From contig CAWGXG010000007.1 of assembly GCA_963826505.1 (NCBI GenBank), positions 806,001 through 870,000 of the forward strand: a stretch of DNA of 64,000 nt. The letters are read 5' to 3'. Origin of the DNA: CAWGXG01 sp963826505. GTDB taxonomy: Bacteria > Chloroflexota > Anaerolineae > Aggregatilineales > Aggregatilineaceae. Shown here piece after piece: positions 9,766-17,584 of this stretch; within the stretch, counting starts at the first letter, position 1; each line of letters begins with the position of its first letter. The position numbers and the translations under genes are program-made. Under the pieces are notes generated by a model that was given only the letters and a program-made list of their open reading frames with translations, made no database searches and had not been told where the DNA came from.

Positions 9766-9888
9766 AGTGCCTCGGTTCGCACGTCTGCCTGACGCACCCG
9801 GCCAGAGCAGGCCAGCAGAATCCACACTACCTACACCATATCCAGAAGTGTGAAATTTGTAAAGCGTGACTAAACAACGCCGTGCCGT

Positions 9889-10476
9889 TTAGAGACTGAG
9901 GCGCGCCCTCCGCCGGGCAAGGTCGTCTTCGATCGCCTGTTCGGTGGCGCTGTCATCGATCGCTGCAGGCGCTGATTGCGCGACGGCGATATCTTCAGAC
10001 AGTCGCGCCGATCGCTGCTCGGTGTGGGCGCGATCCTCGGCGGGACGATCTTTCGCTGCGGCCGGAGGTGTGCTGGCGTTTGTTGTGCGGCTTTCCGCGA
10101 GCACGGCTTCAAGCGTATTCACGCGCCGGATCAGATCCGACGTAGTGTAACGGTGTTGGGCGAGATCGGCTTCGAGCAGGCCTTTGCGCTGCTGGGCGAG
10201 CTGCATCTGGTGGACGGCATGACGCGCCCCCGCCTCGTCGCCACGCTGTAACGCCGCGTCCGCCTGCTGGTCCCAGGTTTGAATCTCGAAGTCCAGGGCG
10301 GCGATCGCGCTGGTCATCTGGTCTTCGGCTTCCAGCGCCTGGTCGATCTCAGCCCGCAGCGCGCTGACCTGTCGGTCCAGATCGGAAGGCTTGCGGCGTT
10401 TGGGGCGATCGCCAGGTAGGGCGCCCCGCAGCCCGGATTGAACCAGTACGTTAAGTTTATCTCTGAGTTTAGCCAT
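9889..10476 (-). CDS. PspA/IM30-like coiled-coil protein
   Basis: 195 aa, highly charged and helical. Residues about 31-125 carry the PspA/Vipp1 pattern: a long coiled coil with W-D-x-x-A-D-A-A-L-x-R-G-D-E-x-x-A-R followed by Q-x-x-x-x-x-L-E. PspA-family proteins bind the inner membrane face and protect it under envelope stress. The N-terminal amphipathic segment (K-L-R-D-K-L-N-V-L-V) fits membrane association. The C-terminal 50 residues are Ala/Glu-rich and variable. It is shorter than typical PspA (about 220-230 aa) and probably lacks the last helix. It is transcribed divergently from pgeF. Confidence 0.6.
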   Translation of the reverse strand: MAKLRDKLNVLVQSGLRGALPGDRPKRRKPSDLDRQVSALRAEIDQALEAEDQMTSAIAALDFEIQTWDQQADAALQRGDEAGARHAVHQMQLAQQRKGLLEADLAQHRYTTSDLIRRVNTLEAVLAESRTTNASTPPAAAKDRPAEDRAHTEQRSARLSEDIAVAQSAPAAIDDSATEQAIEDDLARRRARLSL

Positions 10477-10520
10477 GCTGCACCTGTGGATAAGGATCGA
10501 CGCGAGTCCGGCCTGTGCGG

Positions 10521-10526
10521 TATAAT
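10521..10526 (+). promoter_or_regulatory. -10 element upstream of pgeF
   Basis: A perfect TATAAT lies about 70 nt before the pgeF start, in the divergent interval with the PspA-like gene. I cannot find a matching -35 at 16-18 nt, so the call rests on one hexamer. Confidence 0.35.
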
Positions 10527-10595
10527 CTTATTCTAGCAGGTGTCCGGAATAAGTCATCTTGACCGGACTCATCCAGGAGCGCAACCGAATACAAC

Positions 10596-11381
10596 GTGCA
10601 GCGTAGTAATGACAACGGTCCGATCTATTACCAGTTCGATCAATGGGCGCAAGACTCCGATCTGGTGCATGGCGTCTTTACCCGCCTCGGCGGAGTGAGT
10701 AATGCGCCTTGGGCTTCGCTCAATGTGGGCGGCACCGTCGGCGACGATCCCGACGCCGTGCGCGAAAATTCTCGGCGGACGGTCGCCGCGCTGGGGCTGG
10801 AAGGCCGCCCCGCGTGTACGGTCTGGCAAGTTCACAGCGCGGACAGTGTGGTCGCGCAGGGACCGGTGCCCAATCGGCGCTGGTTGGCGCGAGCCGATGG
10901 GCTGGTCACCGACCGGCGCGGGCTGACGCTGACCATGCGTTTCGCGGATTGCACGCCGATCCTGCTCTATGACCCCGTGAAGCATGCGATCGGGCTGGCC
11001 CACGCGGGTTGGCGCGGTACGGTGCTCGGTGCGGGCGTCAGCGCGCTGCAAGCGATGGTCACAGCCTTTGGCACACGTCCCGTCGATGTACAGGCCGGGA
11101 TTGGTCCCAGCATTGGCCCGGATCATTATCAGGTGGGCGAGGAAGTTGTCGCGGCGGTGCGGCAGGCGTTCGGAGACACCGAAGGCTTGATCCGCCGTGC
11201 GGCAGACGGCAGCGCCTATCTCGATCTGTGGGCGGCCAACCGGCGCGCATTGGAGCGCGCGGGCGTGCGTCAGATCGAAGTTGCGGGGTTGTGTACGGCC
11301 ACGCACATTGACGAGTTTTATTCTCACCGGGCCGAAGCCGGGCGAACCGGGCGTTTTGGTGCGGTGATCGCGCTGGATTAG
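10596..11381 (+). CDS. pgeF: Peptidoglycan editing factor / purine nucleoside phosphorylase (YfiH, laccase-domain family)
   Basis: 261 aa, full length for the family (about 240-270). Diagnostic motifs are present: H-G-V-F-T-R-L-G-G-V-S near 25-35, V-W-Q-V-H-S-A-D near 76-83, A-D-C-T-P-I-L-L near 117, and A-H-A-G-W-R-G-T near 135, which supply the His/Cys zinc ligands. Family members act as cytosolic purine nucleoside phosphorylase/adenosine deaminase (LACC1-like) and in peptidoglycan precursor editing. The start used is GTG; the best Shine-Dalgarno (AGGAG at 10575-10579) is 16 nt away, which is long, so the start is uncertain. It leads the yggS-yggT-yggU run, a common bacterial neighbourhood. 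Confidence 0.88.
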   Translation: MQRSNDNGPIYYQFDQWAQDSDLVHGVFTRLGGVSNAPWASLNVGGTVGDDPDAVRENSRRTVAALGLEGRPACTVWQVHSADSVVAQGPVPNRRWLARADGLVTDRRGLTLTMRFADCTPILLYDPVKHAIGLAHAGWRGTVLGAGVSALQAMVTAFGTRPVDVQAGIGPSIGPDHYQVGEEVVAAVRQAFGDTEGLIRRAADGSAYLDLWAANRRALERAGVRQIEVAGLCTATHIDEFYSHRAEAGRTGRFGAVIALD

Positions 11382-11406
11382 CGCGTGCGATGAAGGGCAG
11401 TAGGGT

Positions 11407-12156
11407 ATGGAAAACACAGCGCAGAGCATCGGGGAGCGGATTGCCCTGGTGCAGGAGACCATCGCGGCCGCGTGCGTTCGCGCGGGGCGTGTGCCGGACT
11501 CTGTGACTCTGGTCGCTGTGAGCAAAACGCACCCCGCCGCGCAGGTCGCCGAAGTGGTGGCAGCGGGCGTCAGCGAGCTGGGTGAAAACCGTGTCGAAGA
11601 AGCCGTGCCCAAGATGTCTGCCGTCGCGGCGCTTACATCCGTTCCCCTGCGCTGGCATCTGATCGGGCACTTGCAGAGCCGCAAGGCGCGCCATGCGGCG
11701 GCGGGCTTCACCCTGTTTCACGCGCTGGACAGCGTCCGGCTGGGCGAGCGCATCAGCCGCGCCCTGGTCGAACAGGGGACGATGCTCGATGTGCTGCTGG
11801 AGATCAATGTGTCCGGTGAGGCCAGCAAAGAAGGCTGGCACGCAGCCGGTTGGCGCGACAACGCTACCTTACGGGCGGCGCTGTGGTCGGACGTGCGGCA
11901 GGTGCTGGCACTGCCGGGTCTGCGCGTGCGCGGCCTGATGACGATGGCCCCCATTGTGGACGATCCCGAACAGGCGCGCCCGGTCTTTGCGGCGCTGCGC
12001 GCGCTGCGGGATGCCCTTGCGCAAGATTTTCCCGGCGCGCGCTGGGATGATCTGAGCATGGGCATGACCGATGATTATCCGGTGGCTGTGGAAGAAGGCG
12101 CGACGCTGGTCCGGGTGGGCCGGGCGATCTTCGGGCCGCGCGGCAGCACCGCGTGA
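11407..12156 (+). CDS. yggS: YggS family pyridoxal phosphate homeostasis protein
   Basis: 249 aa. The PLP-lysine motif is in V-A-V-S-K-T-H (about 35-41), followed by L-G-E-N-R-V-E-E, W-H-L-I-G-H-L-Q-S-R-K, G-L-M-T-M-A-P and the C-terminal S-M-G-M-T-x-D-Y and V-R-V-G-R-A-I-F-G. This is the single-domain TIM-barrel PLPBP family, which buffers free PLP and has no known enzymatic turnover. It sits 25 nt after pgeF. There is an insertion of about 12 residues near 145-160 relative to the compact family. Confidence 0.93.
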   Translation: MENTAQSIGERIALVQETIAAACVRAGRVPDSVTLVAVSKTHPAAQVAEVVAAGVSELGENRVEEAVPKMSAVAALTSVPLRWHLIGHLQSRKARHAAAGFTLFHALDSVRLGERISRALVEQGTMLDVLLEINVSGEASKEGWHAAGWRDNATLRAALWSDVRQVLALPGLRVRGLMTMAPIVDDPEQARPVFAALRALRDALAQDFPGARWDDLSMGMTDDYPVAVEEGATLVRVGRAIFGPRGSTA

Positions 12157-12246
12157 GAATCCGCAGCAGGATGCACCCGGCGGACACTGACTCCGCGGGT
12201 GTGCCGAGAGTTCTACGAGCTGTCACACTAAGAGGAGACAACGACA

Positions 12247-12501
12247 TTGAGCCCGTTAGCGAATACGATCGAGATGTTGATCCAGATCTATTCCCTGATC
12301 ATCCTGGCACGCGTGCTGATGAGCTGGATCAACGTAGATCCTAACAGTCAATTGGGCCGGGTGATCTTCGATCTCACCGAGCCGGTATTGGCCCCGGTGC
12401 GCAATTTGATGCCACCGGCTGCCGGGTTGGATTTCAGCCCGATCATCGTGATGGTTCTGCTGCAAATCATTGGGCAAATGATCGTTTCCGCGCTCCCTTG
12501 A
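12247..12501 (+). CDS. yggT: YggT family membrane protein
   Basis: 84 aa starting at TTG, supported by AGGAG at 12233-12237, 9 nt upstream. It has two membrane helices (about 6-28 and 63-82) separated by the family motif R-V-L-M-S-W-I-N-V-D-P and L-T-E-P-V-L-A-P-V-R-N-L-M-P. YggT proteins are small integral membrane proteins found beside yggS and yggU; links to cell division and membrane or osmotic functions have been suggested. Co-transcription with yggS is likely. Confidence 0.9.
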   Translation: MSPLANTIEMLIQIYSLIILARVLMSWINVDPNSQLGRVIFDLTEPVLAPVRNLMPPAAGLDFSPIIVMVLLQIIGQMIVSALP

Positions 12502-12556
12502 TGGTGGTGTAGAGTCGGATACAGCGCTTGCCGAATAACAGAAACGAGGGGTGAAT

Positions 12557-12862
12557 ATGCCGCGCGAGTTCAAAATCACCGATGCACAACATGGGGCCGC
12601 GTTTACCGTCCGGGTCGTGACTCGGGCTGATGCGGTTGAGGTTGTCGGCGTGCAAGAAGATGGCTCGCTCAAGATTCGTCTGACCGAATCCAGCAGTGAA
12701 GGTCGCGCCAACGCGCAGTTGATCACGTTTCTGGCCGAGATTCTGGGGGTCGAGGCATCCCAGATCGAGATCGTGGCTGGGGCCGACAAGCCGAACAAAA
12801 TCATCAGCGTGCAGGATATCACGCCCGGTCAGGTTGAGCAGCGTTTCGCGTCTTGGGAATAG
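12557..12862 (+). CDS. yggU: DUF167 family protein (YggU)
   Basis: 101 aa from ATG 12557, which has AGGGG 5 nt upstream; an in-frame GTG 6 nt earlier lacks this spacing. The DUF167 pattern is clear: T-V-R-V-V-T-R-A central strand, L-K-I-R-L-T, E-G-R-A-N-A-Q-L-I helix and I-V-A-G-A-D-K-P-N-K. Function is unknown; it conserves synteny with yggS and yggT. Confidence 0.9.
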   Translation: MPREFKITDAQHGAAFTVRVVTRADAVEVVGVQEDGSLKIRLTESSSEGRANAQLITFLAEILGVEASQIEIVAGADKPNKIISVQDITPGQVEQRFASWE

Positions 12863-12888
12863 CCGCGCAGCGTCGAAATGAGGGCGTC

Positions 12889-13776
12889 ATGAAATGGGGG
12901 GAAATGGCGATCCGGCAGGCGTTCGCGAGGCGGCTGAAGGTGGTAGCCGCCTGTCTTGGCATAGCCATCGTGCTGGCGGCATGCGGCAGCGGTTCGAGTG
13001 ACTCCACGGCAACGCCGCCGCCGACCCGTACCCTGATCCCGCCGACGGCCACACCGGCCCCGACGGCCTCGTCGTCTGTTCCCACGCCGACCGATTTGCC
13101 CGCCCCGGCGATGCTGGTACCGTCTCCCACCCAACCGGAGGAATTCGACGTACCGGCGGCGCTGCAAACCCTCATCGATCAAACGTCAACCGATCTGATA
13201 CGGACGCAGGACGTTGCGTTGGATGATGTGCGGGTGTTGGGCGTGGACAGTTTCGCGTGGGACGATCCCGCGTGGCGCTGCGACAGCGGGTTTGATGCAG
13301 GCTTCAGCGCGCCCGATTCGGGGCTGGGCTATCGCATCGTGTTCACGGATGGTTACCGCGCTTACGTTTATTACGCTTACCACACGGACGCGGCCAGCGG
13401 GTATGGGCTGTGCGCGGACCGCGCCTGGCTGACGCGCGAAGGCGATCCGGTCGTGGACGATCCGGTGGCGGCGGCGATGGTGGCGCTGGCGTTGCCCGAC
13501 GCGGCGCGCCGTCTGGGGGTGGAGCAAGGCGATCTGCGGCTGGTCAGCCTGTTAAGCCTGACGTGGCCGGATTCGAGCGTGGGTTGTCCCAAGCCTGGGG
13601 CCGATTACACCGACGACATCACCCCCGGTTACCGGCTGGTGCTGCGCGCCGGAGATAGCACGATCCTCTATCATACCAGCAGTCGTCAGGTCGTGGTCTG
13701 CACCCCGGACGAGGAAATTTTGCCCGGCATGCTGCGCTCGGCGCTGGCGCCCCCCACACCAACTCCGGCCGAGTGA
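12889..13776 (+). CDS. Lipoprotein with a duplicated C-terminal module
   Basis: 295 aa from ATG 12889, which has AGGG at 12881-12884. The signal peptide ends in the lipobox V-L-A-A-C with lipidated Cys32. A Thr/Pro linker follows to about residue 95. The remainder contains two similar halves: V-x-x-L-G-V-D-S-F-A-W-x-D-x-x-W (about 115-170) and L-x-x-V-S-L-L-S-L-T-W-x-D-S-S-V-G-C-P-K-P-G (about 220-280), each with paired Cys and a G-Y-R-x-V motif. The second half is the better preserved copy. This is an outward-facing lipoprotein of unknown role, last gene of the pgeF run, and it reads convergently into the NTPase gene. Confidence 0.72.
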   Translation: MKWGEMAIRQAFARRLKVVAACLGIAIVLAACGSGSSDSTATPPPTRTLIPPTATPAPTASSSVPTPTDLPAPAMLVPSPTQPEEFDVPAALQTLIDQTSTDLIRTQDVALDDVRVLGVDSFAWDDPAWRCDSGFDAGFSAPDSGLGYRIVFTDGYRAYVYYAYHTDAASGYGLCADRAWLTREGDPVVDDPVAAAMVALALPDAARRLGVEQGDLRLVSLLSLTWPDSSVGCPKPGADYTDDITPGYRLVLRAGDSTILYHTSSRQVVVCTPDEEILPGMLRSALAPPTPTPAE

Positions 13777-13943
13777 AAAAACGCTGACGTGTCGCAGGGC
13801 TTAATTCAGAAGCCAACCGGTCAAGCCCCCCTTTCGCCCTGCGGAGAGGGACTTCGCAAGCTTCTCCTTCCACCACCACGTGGGGGAAGGGCACCGCGAC
13901 CGCAGGTCACGCGGGGGATTGGTGGCTTTTCGAACGGCTTGAC
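13777..13943. other. Convergent intergenic interval
   Basis: 167 nt between the lipoprotein gene and the NTPase gene. It contains short GC-rich palindromic patches, for example CCACGTGG at 13877-13884, and the string GGTCACGC(G/A)GGGGG that recurs at 17500-17516. I see no gene and no terminator with a T-run. Confidence 0.4.
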
Positions 13944-16562
13944 CTAAACCAGCCCTGGCAGCGAGTCCCCTAACTGGGTTTGCAGATCGAACAGCGCGGC
14001 ATAGGCGGCGACGCGCACTGCGGCTTCGCGGTCGCGCAGCGCCCCATAGAGTGGCTTTAGGGCTTCGACGTGGCCCAACTGGCTGAGCGTCTGCGCGGCC
14101 ATGATCTTGTACATAGCCTGCCCCTCTTGCAGCACCCGCACCAGCACCTGCCGCGCGTTGCGCCCGGCGGGGACACCTTCGCCCTGATCTGCCGCCCATT
14201 TGACCAGCCAGCCCAGCGAATCGGCTTCGGGATGGGCGCGCGGCCCTTCCTTGTCGGCCGCCTGGGCAGCCATGAAGGCTTCTTCGGCGGCGGTGCGGAC
14301 GTACCACTGCTCATCTTCCAGCATAGACCGGTACAACGCCACCAGCGCCCAGGGGGCATGCACGCGGCTGAGTCCAAACACGGCGGCGCGCCGGATTTCG
14401 ATCTCTTTGGCCGAGATCGCTTCGCGGAGAATGTTGTAACCTTCGCCCGGCAGCGCGGCCAGCGCCTCGGCGATGGCGCGGCGAACCTCCGGGCTTTCTT
14501 GGAACAGCCCGTGAATCATGATCTCGATCGCGGGGGAGGTACCGATCGCGCCCAACGCCAGCGCCGCCGACAGCTTGACGTCCTGATCTTCGTCTGCCAA
14601 CAATGCCGACAGCTCGTCAATGGCTTCGGGGTTACCCAGCGCACCTAGCCCGACACAGCCCAGCCTACGAATGTCAGCATCGACCGATCGGATCGCCTGC
14701 CGCAAAATGAACAGCACGTTTTTATCGCGCGAGGCGATCAATGCTGCCAGCGCGCGCTCGCGCACGGTGAGAAACTGGTCGGGTGCCAGCATGGCTTTCG
14801 CCAGCCGTGTGAAAATATCACCGCGCCAGGGCGCGTCGACCGGCGCGTCGGGCAGCCAGTTGACCAGATCAAACAGGCCGCTGTAATTCAGATCAGGCGG
14901 CACGCTGAGCTTGCGATAGATCACCGGCAAAATGTTGATCTTAGGCGCGGCAAAGCCCAGGGCATCATGCCATTCCGGCGCAAGCGCCAGTTCGGTGGCG
15001 CGCTCGCTGCCGGGCTCCAACAGGGTTTGGCTGGCCAGGTAGCTGGTCAGATGCGGGTGGACGAAGGCGAAGGTGTCCCCCGCATACGTGGTCAGCAGCC
15101 GGTCTTTGACGAGTTCGTCCAGCAGTCCTTCGACCTTAAACGCCGGTTTGCCATTTTCGGCGGCGGCGCTGGCGGCTTCCGCCAGGGCCGATTCCAGCGT
15201 AGCGCGGTCGGCTAGCTGGTCGTTTTCCAAGAGGGTGGTTGCCATGGCTGGCAGGGCCGGACGTATGCCGCCCGTTGACAGATGGCGCGTGACGAAAGCG
15301 TCATACCAGCCGATGCGGCCCGAGTCCTTGGCATCGTCAGCCAGCCCGGTCCACACCTTGAGCACTACATCCAGAATCGAACGGCCCCGGTTTTCCGATG
15401 TGATGCGGCGCATCGCCTGTTCGTCCAGCGGTCCAGCTTTGCGATGGACGTTGGTCCAGGCTTTCGCCCAGTGTTCGGCCAACTGCGTGTAATCGGATTC
15501 CTGCCACGCGCGCAGAAAAACGGGCGTGAAGCCCAGGTTGACCAGGGGTTGGTACCCGGTGGGCGGTCCGGCGATCACGATCAGGTTTTGCCGGTAGTCG
15601 GTTACGAACTGCCGCAGCCAGAAGAAATATCGCTCGCGGAGGGACGGCGACAGCTCGTCGTAGCCGTCGATCAGCACCATTGCGCGACCTTTTTCCAGCG
15701 CGGGATACAACACGCTGCCGATCACGCGCGCCGTGACCCCGCCCACCTGCCGCTGTGCGGCTCGGATCAACGGCTCGGCGGAGTCGAGACTGGCTCCTTT
15801 GTTGCGCCCATAAGTGCTTTCGCTCAGTTCCAGATCGGCCAAATTGACGAGGATCGGGATCAACGTGGTAATGTCGAGCGGCGGCAGGCGATCCTCAAAG
15901 GCGCTCTGGGTGAACTGTTCGCGCTGGCGCTGGTGCGCGTCGTGGAGCTTGTCCATCGCGCGTTCCTGGATGCGACGGCGTTCTTCAGCGCGCGACTTGC
16001 GATCTTCGTCGGACAGATCCTTCTCTTCTTCGTGAATGGCCTGTTCGGTCAGATCTTCCAAAGACTCAAAGCGTACCTGGCCCATCGCCATCAGGGCCAT
16101 GGCGGTCAGCGCCGTGCTTTTGCCCATTCCCGGCAATCCCAAAATCGCCACCTGACGATCGCCCGAGCCCAGATCTTCCAGGGAGAGCGTCGCGACGTTA
16201 AAGGGGGCGTAGCTTTGGGGCATATCGTGAAAGCGCGGGACCACGTCGAAAATATCACGCGAGCCGATGTCCTGCGCGTCAAGCGGCGTGACTGGCGGTG
16301 ACGGGGCGATCAGACGTGGCTCGAGGAGCACGTCCGACAGATCGAACAAGCTGCCCGCGATGTGGCGGCGTTGCAGAGTCCGCATCAGGTCGCGCACGTA
16401 ACGCGCGTCGGAAGCCTGCCCGATGAACCGGCGTGTCCCTTCGATCTGTGTTTCGGCGGATTCCTGGATTGTCGCCAGCCGACGGCGCGCGCGCCACATC
16501 AGCCACGACAGCCCGGCTCCTGACCCAAACCCTATGCCGAATGAGAGCGGATCTAATGGCAT
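13944..16562 (-). CDS. Membrane-anchored NACHT-type NTPase with C-terminal HEAT repeats
   Basis: 872 aa from ATG 16562, 12 nt after the zinc-ribbon gene. The N-terminus has a short hydrophobic stretch (about 8-24) followed by R-R-R, probably a membrane anchor. A P-loop lies at about 142-150 (G-L-P-G-M-G-K-S-T). The Walker B at about 295-303 (V-L-I-D-G-Y-D-E-L) is the NACHT/STAND form. A charged helix (about 175-225) interrupts the ATPase core. Residues about 600-870 are Ala/Leu-rich HEAT-like repeats, suited to binding a protein or ligand. STAND NTPases act as oligomerising switches in signalling and in some antiphage systems. No toxic effector domain is visible, so the output is unknown. Confidence 0.78.
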   Translation of the reverse strand: MPLDPLSFGIGFGSGAGLSWLMWRARRRLATIQESAETQIEGTRRFIGQASDARYVRDLMRTLQRRHIAGSLFDLSDVLLEPRLIAPSPPVTPLDAQDIGSRDIFDVVPRFHDMPQSYAPFNVATLSLEDLGSGDRQVAILGLPGMGKSTALTAMALMAMGQVRFESLEDLTEQAIHEEEKDLSDEDRKSRAEERRRIQERAMDKLHDAHQRQREQFTQSAFEDRLPPLDITTLIPILVNLADLELSESTYGRNKGASLDSAEPLIRAAQRQVGGVTARVIGSVLYPALEKGRAMVLIDGYDELSPSLRERYFFWLRQFVTDYRQNLIVIAGPPTGYQPLVNLGFTPVFLRAWQESDYTQLAEHWAKAWTNVHRKAGPLDEQAMRRITSENRGRSILDVVLKVWTGLADDAKDSGRIGWYDAFVTRHLSTGGIRPALPAMATTLLENDQLADRATLESALAEAASAAAENGKPAFKVEGLLDELVKDRLLTTYAGDTFAFVHPHLTSYLASQTLLEPGSERATELALAPEWHDALGFAAPKINILPVIYRKLSVPPDLNYSGLFDLVNWLPDAPVDAPWRGDIFTRLAKAMLAPDQFLTVRERALAALIASRDKNVLFILRQAIRSVDADIRRLGCVGLGALGNPEAIDELSALLADEDQDVKLSAALALGAIGTSPAIEIMIHGLFQESPEVRRAIAEALAALPGEGYNILREAISAKEIEIRRAAVFGLSRVHAPWALVALYRSMLEDEQWYVRTAAEEAFMAAQAADKEGPRAHPEADSLGWLVKWAADQGEGVPAGRNARQVLVRVLQEGQAMYKIMAAQTLSQLGHVEALKPLYGALRDREAAVRVAAYAALFDLQTQLGDSLPGLV

Positions 16563-16574
16563 CACGGTCCCCCG

Positions 16575-17276
16575 TTACATCATGACCAGGATACGCCCAC
16601 AGCTCGCGCAAAATACCATGCCCAGGTCCTGGCGTGCGCGTTGGGTGAGGGTCGTCGTCTGGCTGACGCCGCAGACTGAACAACTGCCATTCATGAGCAT
16701 GGCTACGGCGTGCCCTGCTTTTTTTGTACGCAATTCCTGGTAGAGCGCCAGGTTATCGGGGTTAATCTCGGGTGCGAGGGTCGCGCGGGCGGCTTTGAGC
16801 TGCTTGATCTCCCGTTTGATCTGGGCAAGCTCCTGCGACAACGCCTCGTGCCCGGCGGTATGGCTGGCATTCACCTCGCGCAACTGATCGGAGGCCGTGC
16901 CCAACACCGCGCGCAGTTCGTCGAGGGTGAGCATCGTTTCGAGCACCTGATCTTCCAGCACTTCGCGGCGGCGCTCGCGCTCGGCGATTTTTTCTTCGAT
17001 GTCCTGCAATTCCTTAGGATTGGTGACCGCGCCGCCGTACAACCGCTGGTTGAGTTGTTGGGTCTGCTCGACGACACTTTTTATTTCAAGATTGAGGTCG
17101 GTCAGGTGGGTTTCCTGCGGGGTGAGCTTGTCTTCAAGGGCGCGCACGGCGGCGCGCGCCTGGCGGAGCGCCCCATCCTGATCCAGTGCCGCCATAATTT
17201 CATGAGCGCGGGCGCGGCGCGAATCGAGATCGAGATCGAGCTTTTGCAGGCGGTACAACGCTTGCGCTTGGCTCAT
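16575..17276 (-). CDS. Coiled-coil protein with C-terminal C4 zinc ribbon (CT398/CdsZ-like)
   Basis: 233 aa. Residues about 1-175 form a long antiparallel coiled coil with the central motif Y-G-G-A-V-T-N-P-K-E-L, and the C-terminus has two Cys pairs (C-S-V-C-G and C-A-S-C-G) forming a zinc ribbon. This is the widespread zf-RING_7/CT398 family, length about 240, whose members have been linked to secretion and cell-envelope assemblies and to nucleic-acid binding. It is the first gene of a two-gene unit with the NACHT NTPase; the 12-nt gap implies co-expression. Confidence 0.82.
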   Translation of the reverse strand: MSQAQALYRLQKLDLDLDSRRARAHEIMAALDQDGALRQARAAVRALEDKLTPQETHLTDLNLEIKSVVEQTQQLNQRLYGGAVTNPKELQDIEEKIAERERRREVLEDQVLETMLTLDELRAVLGTASDQLREVNASHTAGHEALSQELAQIKREIKQLKAARATLAPEINPDNLALYQELRTKKAGHAVAMLMNGSCSVCGVSQTTTLTQRARQDLGMVFCASCGRILVMM

Positions 17277-17584
17277 AAAGTCCTCTAAACTGGCGGTACA
17301 GGCAGGTCGATGTAAAATGAGCCTATAATTTAGGCGACTTAAGGCTTAATGCGTAATCGAACAAAGGGCATTATACTACACGCCGGAATCATACGGCAAA
17401 CCTGGGTTGTTTTGGCCGTTTAACATGGTTAATTTTAGCATACGAACCTGCTCCGTCACGCGGGGAAAAGGGCTCCGTGCCCCCGGTCGCGGCGTGATCT
17501 CTGGTCACGCAGGGGGTAACAGAGAGCCACAAACACCTTTTTTCAGTCCAATGACCTACGGCACTCCCTCCTGCGAGGTTGCTG
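17277..17584. other. 308-nt divergent intergenic region
   Basis: It lies between the zinc-ribbon gene (minus) and the first glycan-locus gene (plus). Apart from the minus-strand promoter at 17370-17399 I see no gene. The stretch 17455-17550 is GC-rich and shares a short motif with 13895-13925. Confidence 0.4.
17370..17399 (-). promoter_or_regulatory. Promoter for the zinc-ribbon/NTPase unit
   Basis: On the minus strand TTGCCG (17394-17399) and TATAAT (17370-17375) are separated by 18 nt, about 95 nt before the zinc-ribbon start. Confidence 0.5.

Noticed and set aside
10569..11711. 380-codon open frame on the minus strand
   Set aside because: It lies over pgeF and yggS, both firmly identified on the plus strand.
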